DNA of 7,197 nt from Roseburia sp. (GCA_017626625.1 JAGAIK010000542.1:1-7197), one strand, 5' to 3'. Shown: positions 1 to 5,515, counted from the stretch's first letter. The notes: generated from the sequence alone by a model not told the origin. Translations and numbers: made by a program.

Positions 1-1
1 T

Positions 2-184
2 ACCCATGGACTGCTGTCACAGTTAGGATACCTGTTAGGAAGAGGGACGATTTGTTCCCTGTTGGCAGTGCTGTTTGTATTGCCTGGATTTTTGTATCTG
101 GCAGACCCGTTATTTATGAAAGATAAAAATAAGAAAAAAAAGAAAAACGCAGAAAAGGGAGGAATTGTATATGAGATGGAATAA
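2..184 (+). CDS. MMPL/RND-family membrane transporter, C-terminal fragment
   Basis: The 5' end lies outside the window; 60 residues are visible, ending at TAA 182-184. The fragment has LGYLLGRGTICSLLAVLF followed by VLPGFLYLADPLF, then a lysine-rich cytoplasmic tail (KDKNKKKKKNAEK). A glycine/arginine turn followed by a last transmembrane helix ending in LPG, then a basic tail, is the usual C-terminus of MMPL-type exporters of the RND superfamily, which move lipids or hydrophobic compounds across the membrane by proton motive force. The end overlaps the next gene's ATG at 171 by 14 bases, so translational coupling is likely. The family call rests on the tail and on the neighbour; substrate unknown. 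Confidence 0.72.
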   Translation, partial: THGLLSQLGYLLGRGTICSLLAVLFVLPGFLYLADPLFMKDKNKKKKKNAEKGGIVYEME

Positions 185-2450
185 ATGTAATGCGGCAAAA
201 GTCAGCGCAGCAATTTTGGCGGCAGCCCTTGTGGTGTCGGAAGGCGGATACACGCTTCTGGCGGCGGAAACTCCGAGTGAAAAAGAAGAAGTGGTTTATG
301 CCATTTTGGACAGCACGGGAGAAGTGACCGGCGTTTATGTGGTAAACAGTGTTTCCGGCGGGGAAGTGTTGGATTATGGAAATTATACCAGCGTAAAAAA
401 TCTGACCTCAGGGGACGAAATAAGCGTAGACGGAGATGAGATTACCTTTCATACCGATGAGGAGAAGGTTTACTATCAGGGAGATTTAGAAAGCAAAGAT
501 ATCCCCTGGAATATTTCCGTTACTTATAAAATGGATGGAAAAGAGTATACCGCAGAGGAAATCGCAGGCATGAGCGGTGCGTTGGAAATTTCTCTTTCTG
601 TCACCGAAAATGAAAAATGCGATTCTTCGTTTTACGATGGCTTCGCTCTGCAGACTACCATGACGCTGGACGGGAATAAATGCAAAAATATCACTGCGGA
701 GGGGGCTACCATTGCAAACGTAGGTTCTGATAAACAGATTTCATACATTGTTTTGCCGGGAAAAGGAATGGAATCCTCTATTACGGCGGATGTGATTGAT
801 TTTGAGATGGACGCCATTACCCTCAACGGAACAAAATTAAATTTAGATATTGACATGGAGTCGTCAGAACTCGGCGACAAGGTGGATGATGTCAAAACCG
901 CAGTGAGTGATTTGAATGACGGCGCAGGAGAGTTAGATAACGGTGCGAAGGAGTTAGGTGACGGAGCAAAGGAACTGGACAATGGAGCAAAGGAATTAGA
1001 CGACGGGGTCAAAGAGCTGAATGACGGCGTACTGAAATTAGGAGACGGTGTAAGCTCTGTCAATGACGGTGCGGTAAAGTTAAATGACAGCGTAGGAACC
1101 TTAAATGCCGGAGCAGAAAAAATAGACACCGGGGCTTCTGATTTGCAGAGCGGCGCAAAAAGCCTTAATGAGGGCACGGTTACGGTAAACAGCGGGGCAA
1201 AAGAAATCAAGGAGGGGATGGCAAGCTTAAATTCCGGCATTACTCAGATTGAGACTGCCCTGAAGGAATTAAACAAACAATCTGAAACTCTTACCACAGG
1301 TTCTTCCGATGTCCTTACAGCACTGCAAACCATTCAGACTTCTCTGAGTGCTGTTTCCATGAACACAGAGACTTTAGGACAGTTATCTGCAGCGTCCACA
1401 GAGATAAAAGGGGGAATTGGCAGTCTCGTCAATGGGCTTGGAGCAATAGATGGAGGAATTTCTTCTTACTATGAGGGGCTGACACAGGCGGGTATCAGCG
1501 ATATGGACACTTATCTCGCAAATCACCAGAATGTGATAGCTCTGCTGACCCAGATGAATACCGGCGGACAATATACGGATGTCATTAATCTTCTGACGGC
1601 GGATGCGGCGTATATCAGTGCCAGCAATACCTTAATCAGCGGCATCGACCAGAATTTAGACAGCCAGGGAACGCTGATGGCAGGCGCCGTGTCGCTGCAA
1701 AACAATTATGAAACCTTTGATGCCAGTATTCAGGGAATGACAACAACGCTTAGTTCTTTAAACACCAACCTGACGGAATTGAAATCAGGGATTGATACAC
1801 TTGTGACAAACTACAGTACCTTAGATACGGGGATTACAAACTACACCGGAGCGGTGGGGCAGATTGTCACAGGATATAAGGAAGTCTCCGAAGGGGCGGC
1901 GAAACTGAAAAAGGCGACCAGCGATTTGTATACGGGAACCGGAGAACTGGTGAAGGGCTCGAAATCCCTGTATGAGGGAAGCGGCACTTTGAAAAAAGGA
2001 ACCGCAGAGCTGCTTACGGGAACCGGACAACTGGCAGGCGGAACGAAGGAGTTAGCGGACGGAACCTCTGAATTAAAGAGCGGTGCTGCGGATTTGACAA
2101 GCGGCACAGCAGAGTTAGCAGGCGGAACAAAAGACCTTAAGGATGGAACGAAGGAGCTGACGGACGGAGCCGCAGAACTGAAAGACGGAACTAAGGAATT
2201 AAAAGACGGAACGGAAGAGTTTTATGACGAGACGAAGGATTTAGACACGCAGATTTCCGATGGCATTGATGAAATGACGGGAAAAGGAATTGAGGTGAAA
2301 TCCTTTGTATCGGAGAAAAATACCAATGTTGAATCGGTTCTTTTTGTAATGAAAACCCCGGCAGTGGAAAAGGCAGAGGTAGAGGAAGAACCGGAGGAAG
2401 AAGAGGAGACGACAGGAGTCTGGCAGAAATTCTTAGATTTATTCCGGTAG
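171..2450 (+). CDS. Exported LxxG heptad-repeat protein (YhgE/Pip-like repeats)
   Basis: 759 residues. I chose ATG 171 because GGGAGGAA at 157-164 is well spaced for it; the in-frame TTG at 165 is too close. Residues 1-32 look like a signal peptide: basic N-region, hydrophobic VSAAILAAALVV, and an A-A-E cleavage area. Residues 33-245 are a beta-rich extracytoplasmic domain. Two blocks of 7-residue xxxLxxG repeats (about 248-363 and 569-695) flank a helical Ser/Thr/Asn-rich segment. The tail is strongly acidic and ends in an amphipathic WQKFLDLFR. Such repeats are known from YhgE/Pip-type proteins (TIGR03057 heptads), but the C-terminal membrane segments of that family are absent. The overlap with the MMPL gene suggests an extracytoplasmic partner of the transporter, perhaps a periplasmic-adaptor-like or wall-spanning rod; this is inference. 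Confidence 0.85.
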   Translation: MRWNKCNAAKVSAAILAAALVVSEGGYTLLAAETPSEKEEVVYAILDSTGEVTGVYVVNSVSGGEVLDYGNYTSVKNLTSGDEISVDGDEITFHTDEEKVYYQGDLESKDIPWNISVTYKMDGKEYTAEEIAGMSGALEISLSVTENEKCDSSFYDGFALQTTMTLDGNKCKNITAEGATIANVGSDKQISYIVLPGKGMESSITADVIDFEMDAITLNGTKLNLDIDMESSELGDKVDDVKTAVSDLNDGAGELDNGAKELGDGAKELDNGAKELDDGVKELNDGVLKLGDGVSSVNDGAVKLNDSVGTLNAGAEKIDTGASDLQSGAKSLNEGTVTVNSGAKEIKEGMASLNSGITQIETALKELNKQSETLTTGSSDVLTALQTIQTSLSAVSMNTETLGQLSAASTEIKGGIGSLVNGLGAIDGGISSYYEGLTQAGISDMDTYLANHQNVIALLTQMNTGGQYTDVINLLTADAAYISASNTLISGIDQNLDSQGTLMAGAVSLQNNYETFDASIQGMTTTLSSLNTNLTELKSGIDTLVTNYSTLDTGITNYTGAVGQIVTGYKEVSEGAAKLKKATSDLYTGTGELVKGSKSLYEGSGTLKKGTAELLTGTGQLAGGTKELADGTSELKSGAADLTSGTAELAGGTKDLKDGTKELTDGAAELKDGTKELKDGTEEFYDETKDLDTQISDGIDEMTGKGIEVKSFVSEKNTNVESVLFVMKTPAVEKAEVEEEPEEEEETTGVWQKFLDLFR
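909..1260 (+). repeat. Heptad-coding repeat block 1
   Basis: About sixteen diverged 21-base units encode xLxxGxx heptads, such as ELDNGAK, ELGDGAK and ELDDGVK. The units around 930-1030 are the closest to one another at the DNA level (repeats of GGAGCAAAGGA type), consistent with growth by unit duplication. The block lies inside the exported repeat-protein gene. Confidence 0.8.
1875..2250 (+). repeat. Heptad-coding repeat block 2
   Basis: This is a second run of about seventeen 21-base units, encoding GTxEL-type heptads such as ELAGGTK, ELADGTS and ELKDGTK. It is threonine-richer than block 1, which favours GA(K/V). The two blocks therefore look separately expanded, or old and diverged, rather than recent copies of each other. 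Confidence 0.8.
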
Positions 2451-2489
2451 GAAAAATGTTATTTTTTGTTTGGAAGGAGGAGGCAAAAG

Positions 2490-3107
2490 ATGAAACACTG
2501 TTTTATTGCGATAGGGAGAGAGTTTGGCAGCGGCGGTCATAAAATCGGTCAGATACTTTCTGAGAAACTTGGGATTGCTTATTATGACAACGAATTGCTT
2601 ACTTTAGCAGCTCAGCGGGGAAATTTGAACAGTGAAAAATTTTCCCGTTATGATGAAAAGAAGCACAATCAATACCTTTATGAGATAAATTATGAGGGCA
2701 ACGATAAGGTGATAAAGGGAGCTTCCATGCAGGAAACCCTCTATCAGCTCCAGAAGGATGTGATACTTGAGATTGCTGGGCAGCAGGATGCGGTTTTTGT
2801 GGGAAGATGTGCGGATTTCATTTTAAAGGAAGCGGGAGAAGAGGTCATAAGCGTCTTTGCGGCGGCTCCGGCGGAGTACCGCATTCGCAGAACCATGGAA
2901 CTTGAGGGGCTGGATGAAAAAACGGTGTCGTCCCTGATGAAGAAAAAGGATAAAGGGAGAAAGAGTTATTATGAGAGCCGCACCGGAAAGCGCTGGGGGG
3001 TAAAAGAGAGCTATGACCTGTATTTTGACACGGAAAAACAGGATTTTAACGGTATTGCGGAACAGATTGCGGCGGAATACTGGAAACGTAAGGCGGAGAT
3101 AAATTAA
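2490..3107 (+). CDS. Cytidylate kinase-like protein
   Basis: 205 residues. ATG 2490 was chosen because AAGGAGGAGG at 2474-2483 sits 6 bases upstream; the in-frame TTG at 2466 would precede that site. The N-terminus IAIGREFGSGGHKIG (residues 6-20) is the glycine-rich nucleotide-binding loop typical of the cytidylate-kinase-like family (Pfam Cytidylate_kin2). VFVGRCADFIL (102-112) is the second family signature. A basic lid-like stretch, KKKDKGRKSYYESRTGKRWG (151-170), precedes YDLYFDT. True CMP kinases transfer phosphate from ATP to (d)CMP, but the loop here lacks the canonical GK[ST], so the substrate is uncertain. The gene starts 39 bases after the repeat-protein gene and ends at a terminator, so it is probably last in the MMPL operon. 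A functional link to the exporter is not evident. Confidence 0.85.
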   Translation: MKHCFIAIGREFGSGGHKIGQILSEKLGIAYYDNELLTLAAQRGNLNSEKFSRYDEKKHNQYLYEINYEGNDKVIKGASMQETLYQLQKDVILEIAGQQDAVFVGRCADFILKEAGEEVISVFAAAPAEYRIRRTMELEGLDEKTVSSLMKKKDKGRKSYYESRTGKRWGVKESYDLYFDTEKQDFNGIAEQIAAEYWKRKAEIN

Positions 3108-3117
3108 AGAAAAGGAT

Positions 3118-3156
3118 AAAAAAGGAAGTTCCGTATTGGCAGGGACTTCCTTTTTT
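3118..3156. terminator. Bidirectional intrinsic terminator
   Basis: A 9-bp stem, GGAAGTTCC (3124-3132) with GGGACTTCC (3142-3150), has one G-T pair and a 9-base loop. It is flanked by six A on the left and six T on the right, so it can end transcription in both directions. It serves the kinase gene on the plus strand and, before the insertion, probably the converging tRNA-Gly gene on the minus strand. Confidence 0.9.
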
Positions 3157-3169
3157 GGGCATGAGAAAA

Positions 3170-3189
3170 GCGGGTGATGGGAATCGAAC
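3170..3189 (-). other. Displaced tRNA-Gly 3' end; attachment-site junction
   Basis: Read on the minus strand this is GTTCGATTCCCATCACCCGC followed by TTTT: a T-loop, the 3' half of the T-stem, and the acceptor strand CACCCGC that would pair with the GCGGGTG start of Firmicutes tRNA-Gly. Just beyond it (3190 onward) the sequence no longer pairs as a T-stem, and no anticodon arm, D arm or 5' acceptor strand follows. Only the 3' end is therefore present. Tyrosine-recombinase elements that insert into tRNA 3' ends leave this kind of fragment on one side, while the tRNA is rebuilt on the other. The tRNA identity comes from recalled Gly tRNA sequences; the exact core length cannot be set from one end. 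Confidence 0.75.
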
Positions 3190-3474
3190 AGAAAACCGAT
3201 ACCGTATAACCCACTTACAATTTGGCGAACTCGCAAGTACCTCCTTGCGGAACGCTCATTGATAATATGCTACCACTTTAAGACGATTTTGTCAATAGGT
3301 AAATTCGTCAAATGTTCCTTGCGTGTCGGCTTTTCCATCTCGCCACTTTTCCGCCACTTCTCCAATGATTTCCATAAAGTGAAACAAAATCTTTGCAAAA
3401 TATATATTATCATTTTGAACAGGAACAATGCAAGACCGTATTGTTCCTGTTTCATTTTCAGAAAGGAGGCTAAG
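3190..3474. other. Left-end region of the integrated element, non-coding
   Basis: No convincing gene is seen on either strand. It contains a short inverted repeat, CGCAAG (3232-3237) with CTTGCG (3244-3249), and two copies of TCCTTGCG (3242-3249, 3316-3323), which could be recombinase arm sites or nothing. An AT-rich stretch (about 3380-3416) and a perfect hairpin lie just before the first gene. Confidence 0.4.
3418..3451 (+). promoter_or_regulatory. Perfect 12-bp hairpin ahead of the DUF1643 gene
   Basis: AACAGGAACAAT (3418-3429) and ATTGTTCCTGTT (3440-3451) are exact inverted repeats around a 10-base loop, followed by TTCATTTTC. The 3' end lies 10 bases before the ribosome binding site AAAGGAGG (3462-3469). 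It could be a weak terminator or attenuator, a dyad operator, or an RNA-stabilising 5' hairpin. The T-tract is interrupted, so termination is not assured. Confidence 0.6.
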
Positions 3475-4179
3475 ATGGCAAATAAAAAAGTAAGCCAGAC
3501 CATCAGGACAACTATTGTAGGAACAGAGCGCAGTACCTTTGAAATCATCAAGGAATATGCGGAAGAAAAGGCAGTTGTCGGTGACGAAGTCGTAATCATT
3601 CAGCTTTACCCCACTGTCGGCATTGAGGACGTGGGAGCAACCGATTCCACAACGCTCCATCTCCAAAACAAAATGAAGCAGTTGGGATGGACAAAAGTAC
3701 ATATGGTAAACCTGTTTTCCCAAATCGCAAGGAGAAAGCCGCTTGCCGGAGATTTGAAAACCGTAGATAAAGAAAATATGGCGTATGTGAAGAATGTCAT
3801 TTCAGATGTTGGCAAGCGTGGGAAAATCGTTGTGGCGTGGGGGAACAGCCACAGTACAAACCTTATTGTGAACGAATCAAAGAAAGAACTGCTTGAATTT
3901 CTGGTTTCTTCACAACCTGAAAATGTCTATCAGCTTGTGGCGGACAGCATGGAGACAGAAGCCGAGGGAACCCACATTCTCTTTCTTGGCTTGCGCTATG
4001 CGGATGATGAATGGCAGTTGACAGGCTATCCGGCAAAGGCACAGCTTGAAAAGATTTCCGCACAGGTACAGAAGCGAAAGCCTAAGACAGAGGACAAAAA
4101 GCAGCCCGAAGAAAAGAAACAGCCAAAAAGAGGAAAGAAGGTGGAAAAGGATGTATTTAAGGATAATGAATCAGCTTGA
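3475..4179 (+). CDS. DUF1643-type protein
   Basis: 234 residues. ATG 3475 was chosen because AAAGGAGG (3462-3469) is 5 bases upstream; the open frame extends further 5' but has no good start there. Family-like motifs in order are VVIIQLYPT (39-47), the counterpart of the usual MLNPS strand; D-x-T around 57-59; GWTKVHMVNLFS (71-82); VVAWGNSH (119-126); and a terminal YADDEWQLTGYPA (175-187). The biochemical role of DUF1643 is not established; the proteins are common on phages and mobile elements. A lysine-rich tail (about 200-228, KRKPKTEDKKQ and similar) suggests contact with nucleic acid or acidic partners. It is the first gene inside the element, and its end overlaps the next gene by 29 bases. 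Confidence 0.72.
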   Translation: MANKKVSQTIRTTIVGTERSTFEIIKEYAEEKAVVGDEVVIIQLYPTVGIEDVGATDSTTLHLQNKMKQLGWTKVHMVNLFSQIARRKPLAGDLKTVDKENMAYVKNVISDVGKRGKIVVAWGNSHSTNLIVNESKKELLEFLVSSQPENVYQLVADSMETEAEGTHILFLGLRYADDEWQLTGYPAKAQLEKISAQVQKRKPKTEDKKQPEEKKQPKRGKKVEKDVFKDNESA

Positions 4180-4537
4180 TGTGTCCTGCATGGGGGATAT
4201 TATCAGAAGGGAGATTGAGAATCCCCATGTTTCAGAAGCAGTCTTTGAGAGGGTAAGCCATGCCGTGGCAGTCCTGGATGATGCCTACGGAAAAGAAAGA
4301 AAAGCATTTGACATGGGCGGCTTTGTGTTCCTGTTGACCGATATCCACGATTCAGAGTGTATAAAAAGCCAAATATTAGACTGCTATGCCCTCTCCGAAG
4401 AAAACAGCGAATACACGGAGGAAATCTGCAAAGGGGCAGGACAGGAAGTATGGCAGGAGGAAATGTACCTTAGAAGTAGCGATGACGCAGTTGTAATAAT
4501 CTATGTAAAGGAAATGGAGGATATTCTAAATGAGTAA
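4151..4537 (+). CDS. Hypothetical element protein, 128 aa
   Basis: I do not recognise the family. ATG 4151 is favoured by AAGGTGG at 4138-4144; ATG 4166 has only AAGG three bases before it. The protein is acidic and soluble, with alternating helices (GDIIRREIENPHVSEAVFERV) and hydrophobic strands (GGFVFLLTDIHD and DAVVIIYVKEMEDIL). There is no signal peptide or membrane segment. It overlaps the DUF1643 gene upstream (29 bases) and the tiny protein gene downstream (8 bases), so the genes are probably translated together from one message. Confidence 0.75.
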   Translation: MYLRIMNQLDVSCMGDIIRREIENPHVSEAVFERVSHAVAVLDDAYGKERKAFDMGGFVFLLTDIHDSECIKSQILDCYALSEENSEYTEEICKGAGQEVWQEEMYLRSSDDAVVIIYVKEMEDILNE

Positions 4538-4613
4538 TGGAATAGCATTGTTTTTAGGGCTGGCAACAGGTTTTGTGCTTTGCGTTGGCATAGAGAGCCT
4601 TATTTCAGCATAG
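4530..4613 (+). CDS. Tiny hydrophobic protein, 27 aa
   Basis: ATG 4530 overlaps the end of the previous gene by 8 bases and has GGAGG at 4516-4520. The product, MSNGIALFLGLATGFVLCV followed by GIESLISA, is essentially one transmembrane helix. The overlap and the good ribosome binding site argue for real translation. It could be a small membrane accessory of the element or a type-I-toxin-like peptide; nothing decides between these. Confidence 0.55.
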   Translation: MSNGIALFLGLATGFVLCVGIESLISA

Positions 4614-4629
4614 AAGGGAGGGGATGAAA

Positions 4630-4755
4630 ATGTTTGGGACATTGGCGACAATTCTTCTGGCAGATTCTTTTGTCCAGTGGTTTGCGGTAGGTGTTGGAAT
4701 TTCGGTCTGCACCTATGCAACCGTGAAGAATGGTAAAGGAAACGGGAGAAAGTAA
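4630..4755 (+). CDS. Small membrane protein, 41 aa
   Basis: ATG 4630 is preferred over ATG 4624 because GGGAGGGG (4616-4623) abuts 4624 but is properly spaced for 4630. The product begins MFGTLATILLADSFVQWFAV and continues GVGISVCTYATV, giving one long or two short hydrophobic segments, then a basic tail KNGKGNGRK that would sit in the cytoplasm. It starts 16 bases after the 27-residue gene and is the last gene of this operon. Function unknown. Confidence 0.55.
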   Translation: MFGTLATILLADSFVQWFAVGVGISVCTYATVKNGKGNGRK

Positions 4756-4770
4756 GGAATATTCTATGAT

Positions 4771-4832
4771 GGAATTGCCACATATAAAAGTCTGTCCGAG
4801 CGGTGAAGCGAGGACAGATGTGTGGCAGTTCT
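4771..4832. repeat. Long bulged inverted repeat (candidate structured RNA or oriT)
   Basis: The outer stem pairs 4771-4784 with 4819-4832: 14 bp including G-T pairs, with TGCCACATA facing TGTGTGGCA at its core. After a 6-base bulge on the left (TAAAAG, 4785-4790), an inner 7-bp stem TCTGTCC/GGACAGA (4791-4797 and 4812-4818) closes on a 14-base loop. A T6 run starts 8 bases after the stem (4841-4846). It lies 15 bases beyond the stop of the 41-residue gene. It could be a terminator with a spacer, a regulatory RNA or an origin of transfer. Confidence 0.65.
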
Positions 4833-4909
4833 GAAAGTGCTTTTTTATCATCATTCATGCAGAAAAATCAACAAAAATGTCATATTATTTTTGTACTTAT
4901 TGCCGAGCA

Positions 4910-4935
4910 AAAAGCATTTTCAAACAAATGCTTTT
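4910..4935. terminator. AT-rich terminator-like hairpin
   Basis: AAAAGCATTT (4910-4919) and AAATGCTTTT (4926-4935) form an exact 10-bp stem with a TCAAAC loop. A-rich on the left and T-rich on the right, it could act in either direction, though only two G-C pairs make it weak. Confidence 0.5.
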
Positions 4936-4983
4936 ATCTAATTTTACTTTATCCATATACAAAAGAAATGAAACATTTGGAAT

Positions 4984-5028
4984 AAAAAAAGACAATTCGC
5001 AAGCTTGCCCTGTCGAGTTTCTTTTTTT
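4984..5028. terminator. Bidirectional intrinsic terminator
   Basis: AAAAAAAGA (4984-4992) pairs with TCTTTTTTT (5020-5028). Past one bulged C, AATTCG (4994-4999) pairs with CGAGTT (5014-5019) around a 14-base loop. The T7 and A7 tails make it competent in both directions. It separates the DUF1643 operon from the promoter at 5134. Confidence 0.75.
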
Positions 5029-5133
5029 CATAATTTTTGTTTGATTTAGAAAATTTTCATAGTCTTATGCAAACTATATAAAAATTAAAGAAATACTGCT
5101 TCAAAGACTCAAAAACCCCACATCAAAAAGTAT

Positions 5134-5162
5134 TTGACATATGTTTCAAAAAAGCTTATACT
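5134..5162 (+). promoter_or_regulatory. Near-consensus sigma-A promoter
   Basis: TTGACA (5134-5139) is a perfect -35 box, the spacer is 17 bases, and TATACT (5157-5162) is a one-mismatch -10 box. Transcription would start near 5169. The next large gene begins at 5499, leaving a leader of about 330 bases. It is the clearest promoter in the window. Confidence 0.88.
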
Positions 5163-5190
5163 CATTTTAGGCAAGAGAAAATGCCTGGCA

Positions 5191-5275
5191 CAGTTATCTT
5201 CCCATTGCGTACCCAACAGGGATTAACACATGGAGAATGCAGGTGACAGCGCAGGAAGATAGTTGCATATTTTTT
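5191..5275 (+). ncRNA. Leader structure 1: multi-stem RNA with terminal T6
   Basis: CAGTTATCTTCC (5191-5202) pairs with GGAAGATAGTTG (5254-5265) over 12 bp with two G-T pairs. Inside, TGCG (5206-5209) pairs with CGCA (5250-5253), and CCC-AACA-GGG (5212-5221) is a small hairpin. T6 at 5270-5275 follows the main stem by 4 bases. With the promoter, this could release a short RNA of about 105 nt or act as a first attenuator. No known RNA family is recognised. Confidence 0.5.
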
Positions 5276-5278
5276 GAA

Positions 5279-5404
5279 CTGAAAAGGGCTTGTGGGGCAA
5301 GTTTCTCCACATCGTCAAGGGCCACAAAAATTTTCAGCTTCAAGCATTAAGCGTACATAGGTACGACTATTTTGTTTGGATGCTGATTTTTTTGTGGCTT
5401 TTTT
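5279..5404 (+). promoter_or_regulatory. Leader structure 2: putative antiterminator/terminator switch
   Basis: The terminator form pairs GCCACAAAAA (5321-5330) with TTTTTGTGGC (5389-5398) and TCAGC (5334-5338) with GCTGA (5382-5386), carries an apical CGTAC-ATAG-GTACG hairpin (5352-5365), and ends in T6 (5399-5404). The alternative form pairs the same segment upstream: CTGAAAA (5279-5285) with TTTTCAG (5331-5337), and TTGTGG (5290-5295) with CCACAA (5322-5327). A third hairpin, TGTGGGG (5291-5297) with CTCCACA (5305-5311), would block the alternative. This is attenuator geometry; the signal and factor are unknown. Confidence 0.6.
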
Positions 5405-5418
5405 GCGTGTCAGCACGC
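5405..5418 (+). repeat. Short GC-rich hairpin
   Basis: GCGTG-TCAG-CACGC is a 5-bp stem with a 4-base loop immediately after the T6 of the attenuator-like structure. Its TCAGC (5410-5414) repeats the segment at 5334-5338 and could compete for GCTGA at 5382-5386. Confidence 0.5.
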
Positions 5419-5432
5419 CAAAATGGAGGGAG

Positions 5433-5465
5433 ATGAGAAAAAACGCAAAAGCTAAAGGAGCATAA
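5433..5465 (+). CDS. Possible 10-residue leader peptide
   Basis: ATG 5433 gives MRKNAKAKGA, then TAA at 5463-5465. GGAGGGAG lies directly upstream (5425-5432), closer than ideal. There is no codon run pointing to amino-acid-sensing attenuation. It may be chance. Confidence 0.2.
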   Translation: MRKNAKAKGA

Positions 5466-5467
5466 AA

Positions 5468-5515
5468 ATGGTAATACCCGGAAAGGAGATAAACGGTAAT
5501 GAAAATAAAATTTGA
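5468..5515 (+). CDS. Possible 15-residue peptide overlapping the next gene start
   Basis: ATG 5468 has a good AAAGGAG at 5454-5460, and the peptide (MVIPGKEINGNENKI) runs across the ribosome binding site and ATG of the 185-residue gene, stopping at 5513-5515. If translated, ribosomes finishing here would be placed next to the ATG at 5499, a possible coupling device. Too short to support by sequence alone. Confidence 0.3.
   Translation: MVIPGKEINGNENKI

Noticed and set aside
632..1240. Long minus-strand open frame inside the repeat-protein gene
   Set aside because: It is a mirror of the periodic heptad codons, with Ser/Pro-rich low-complexity output and no ribosome binding site. The plus strand is clearly coding.
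909..1260. CRISPR array
   Set aside because: The repeats are 21-base diverged coding units with no spacers, and they keep one reading frame across the whole block.
2823..3236. Minus-strand open frame across the kinase gene and terminator
   Set aside because: It is opposite a well-supported kinase gene, crosses a strong bidirectional terminator and the tRNA fragment, and has no recognisable motif.
3170..3260. Complete tRNA gene on the minus strand
   Set aside because: Only the T-loop and 3' acceptor part are present; no anticodon arm, D arm or matching 5' acceptor strand follows within 90 bases.
3380..3410. Promoter for the DUF1643 operon (TATATT or TATTAT near 3403-3410)
   Set aside because: A -10-like sequence is present, but no acceptable -35 box lies 16-18 bases upstream, so it was not called.
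4803..4985. Plus-strand open frame of up to 60 codons (ATG at 4818 inside it)
   Set aside because: The DNA is AT-rich and covers the 3' arm of the long hairpin and a terminator-like hairpin, and it stops inside the next terminator. GAGG before ATG 4818 is the only support. Composition looks non-coding.
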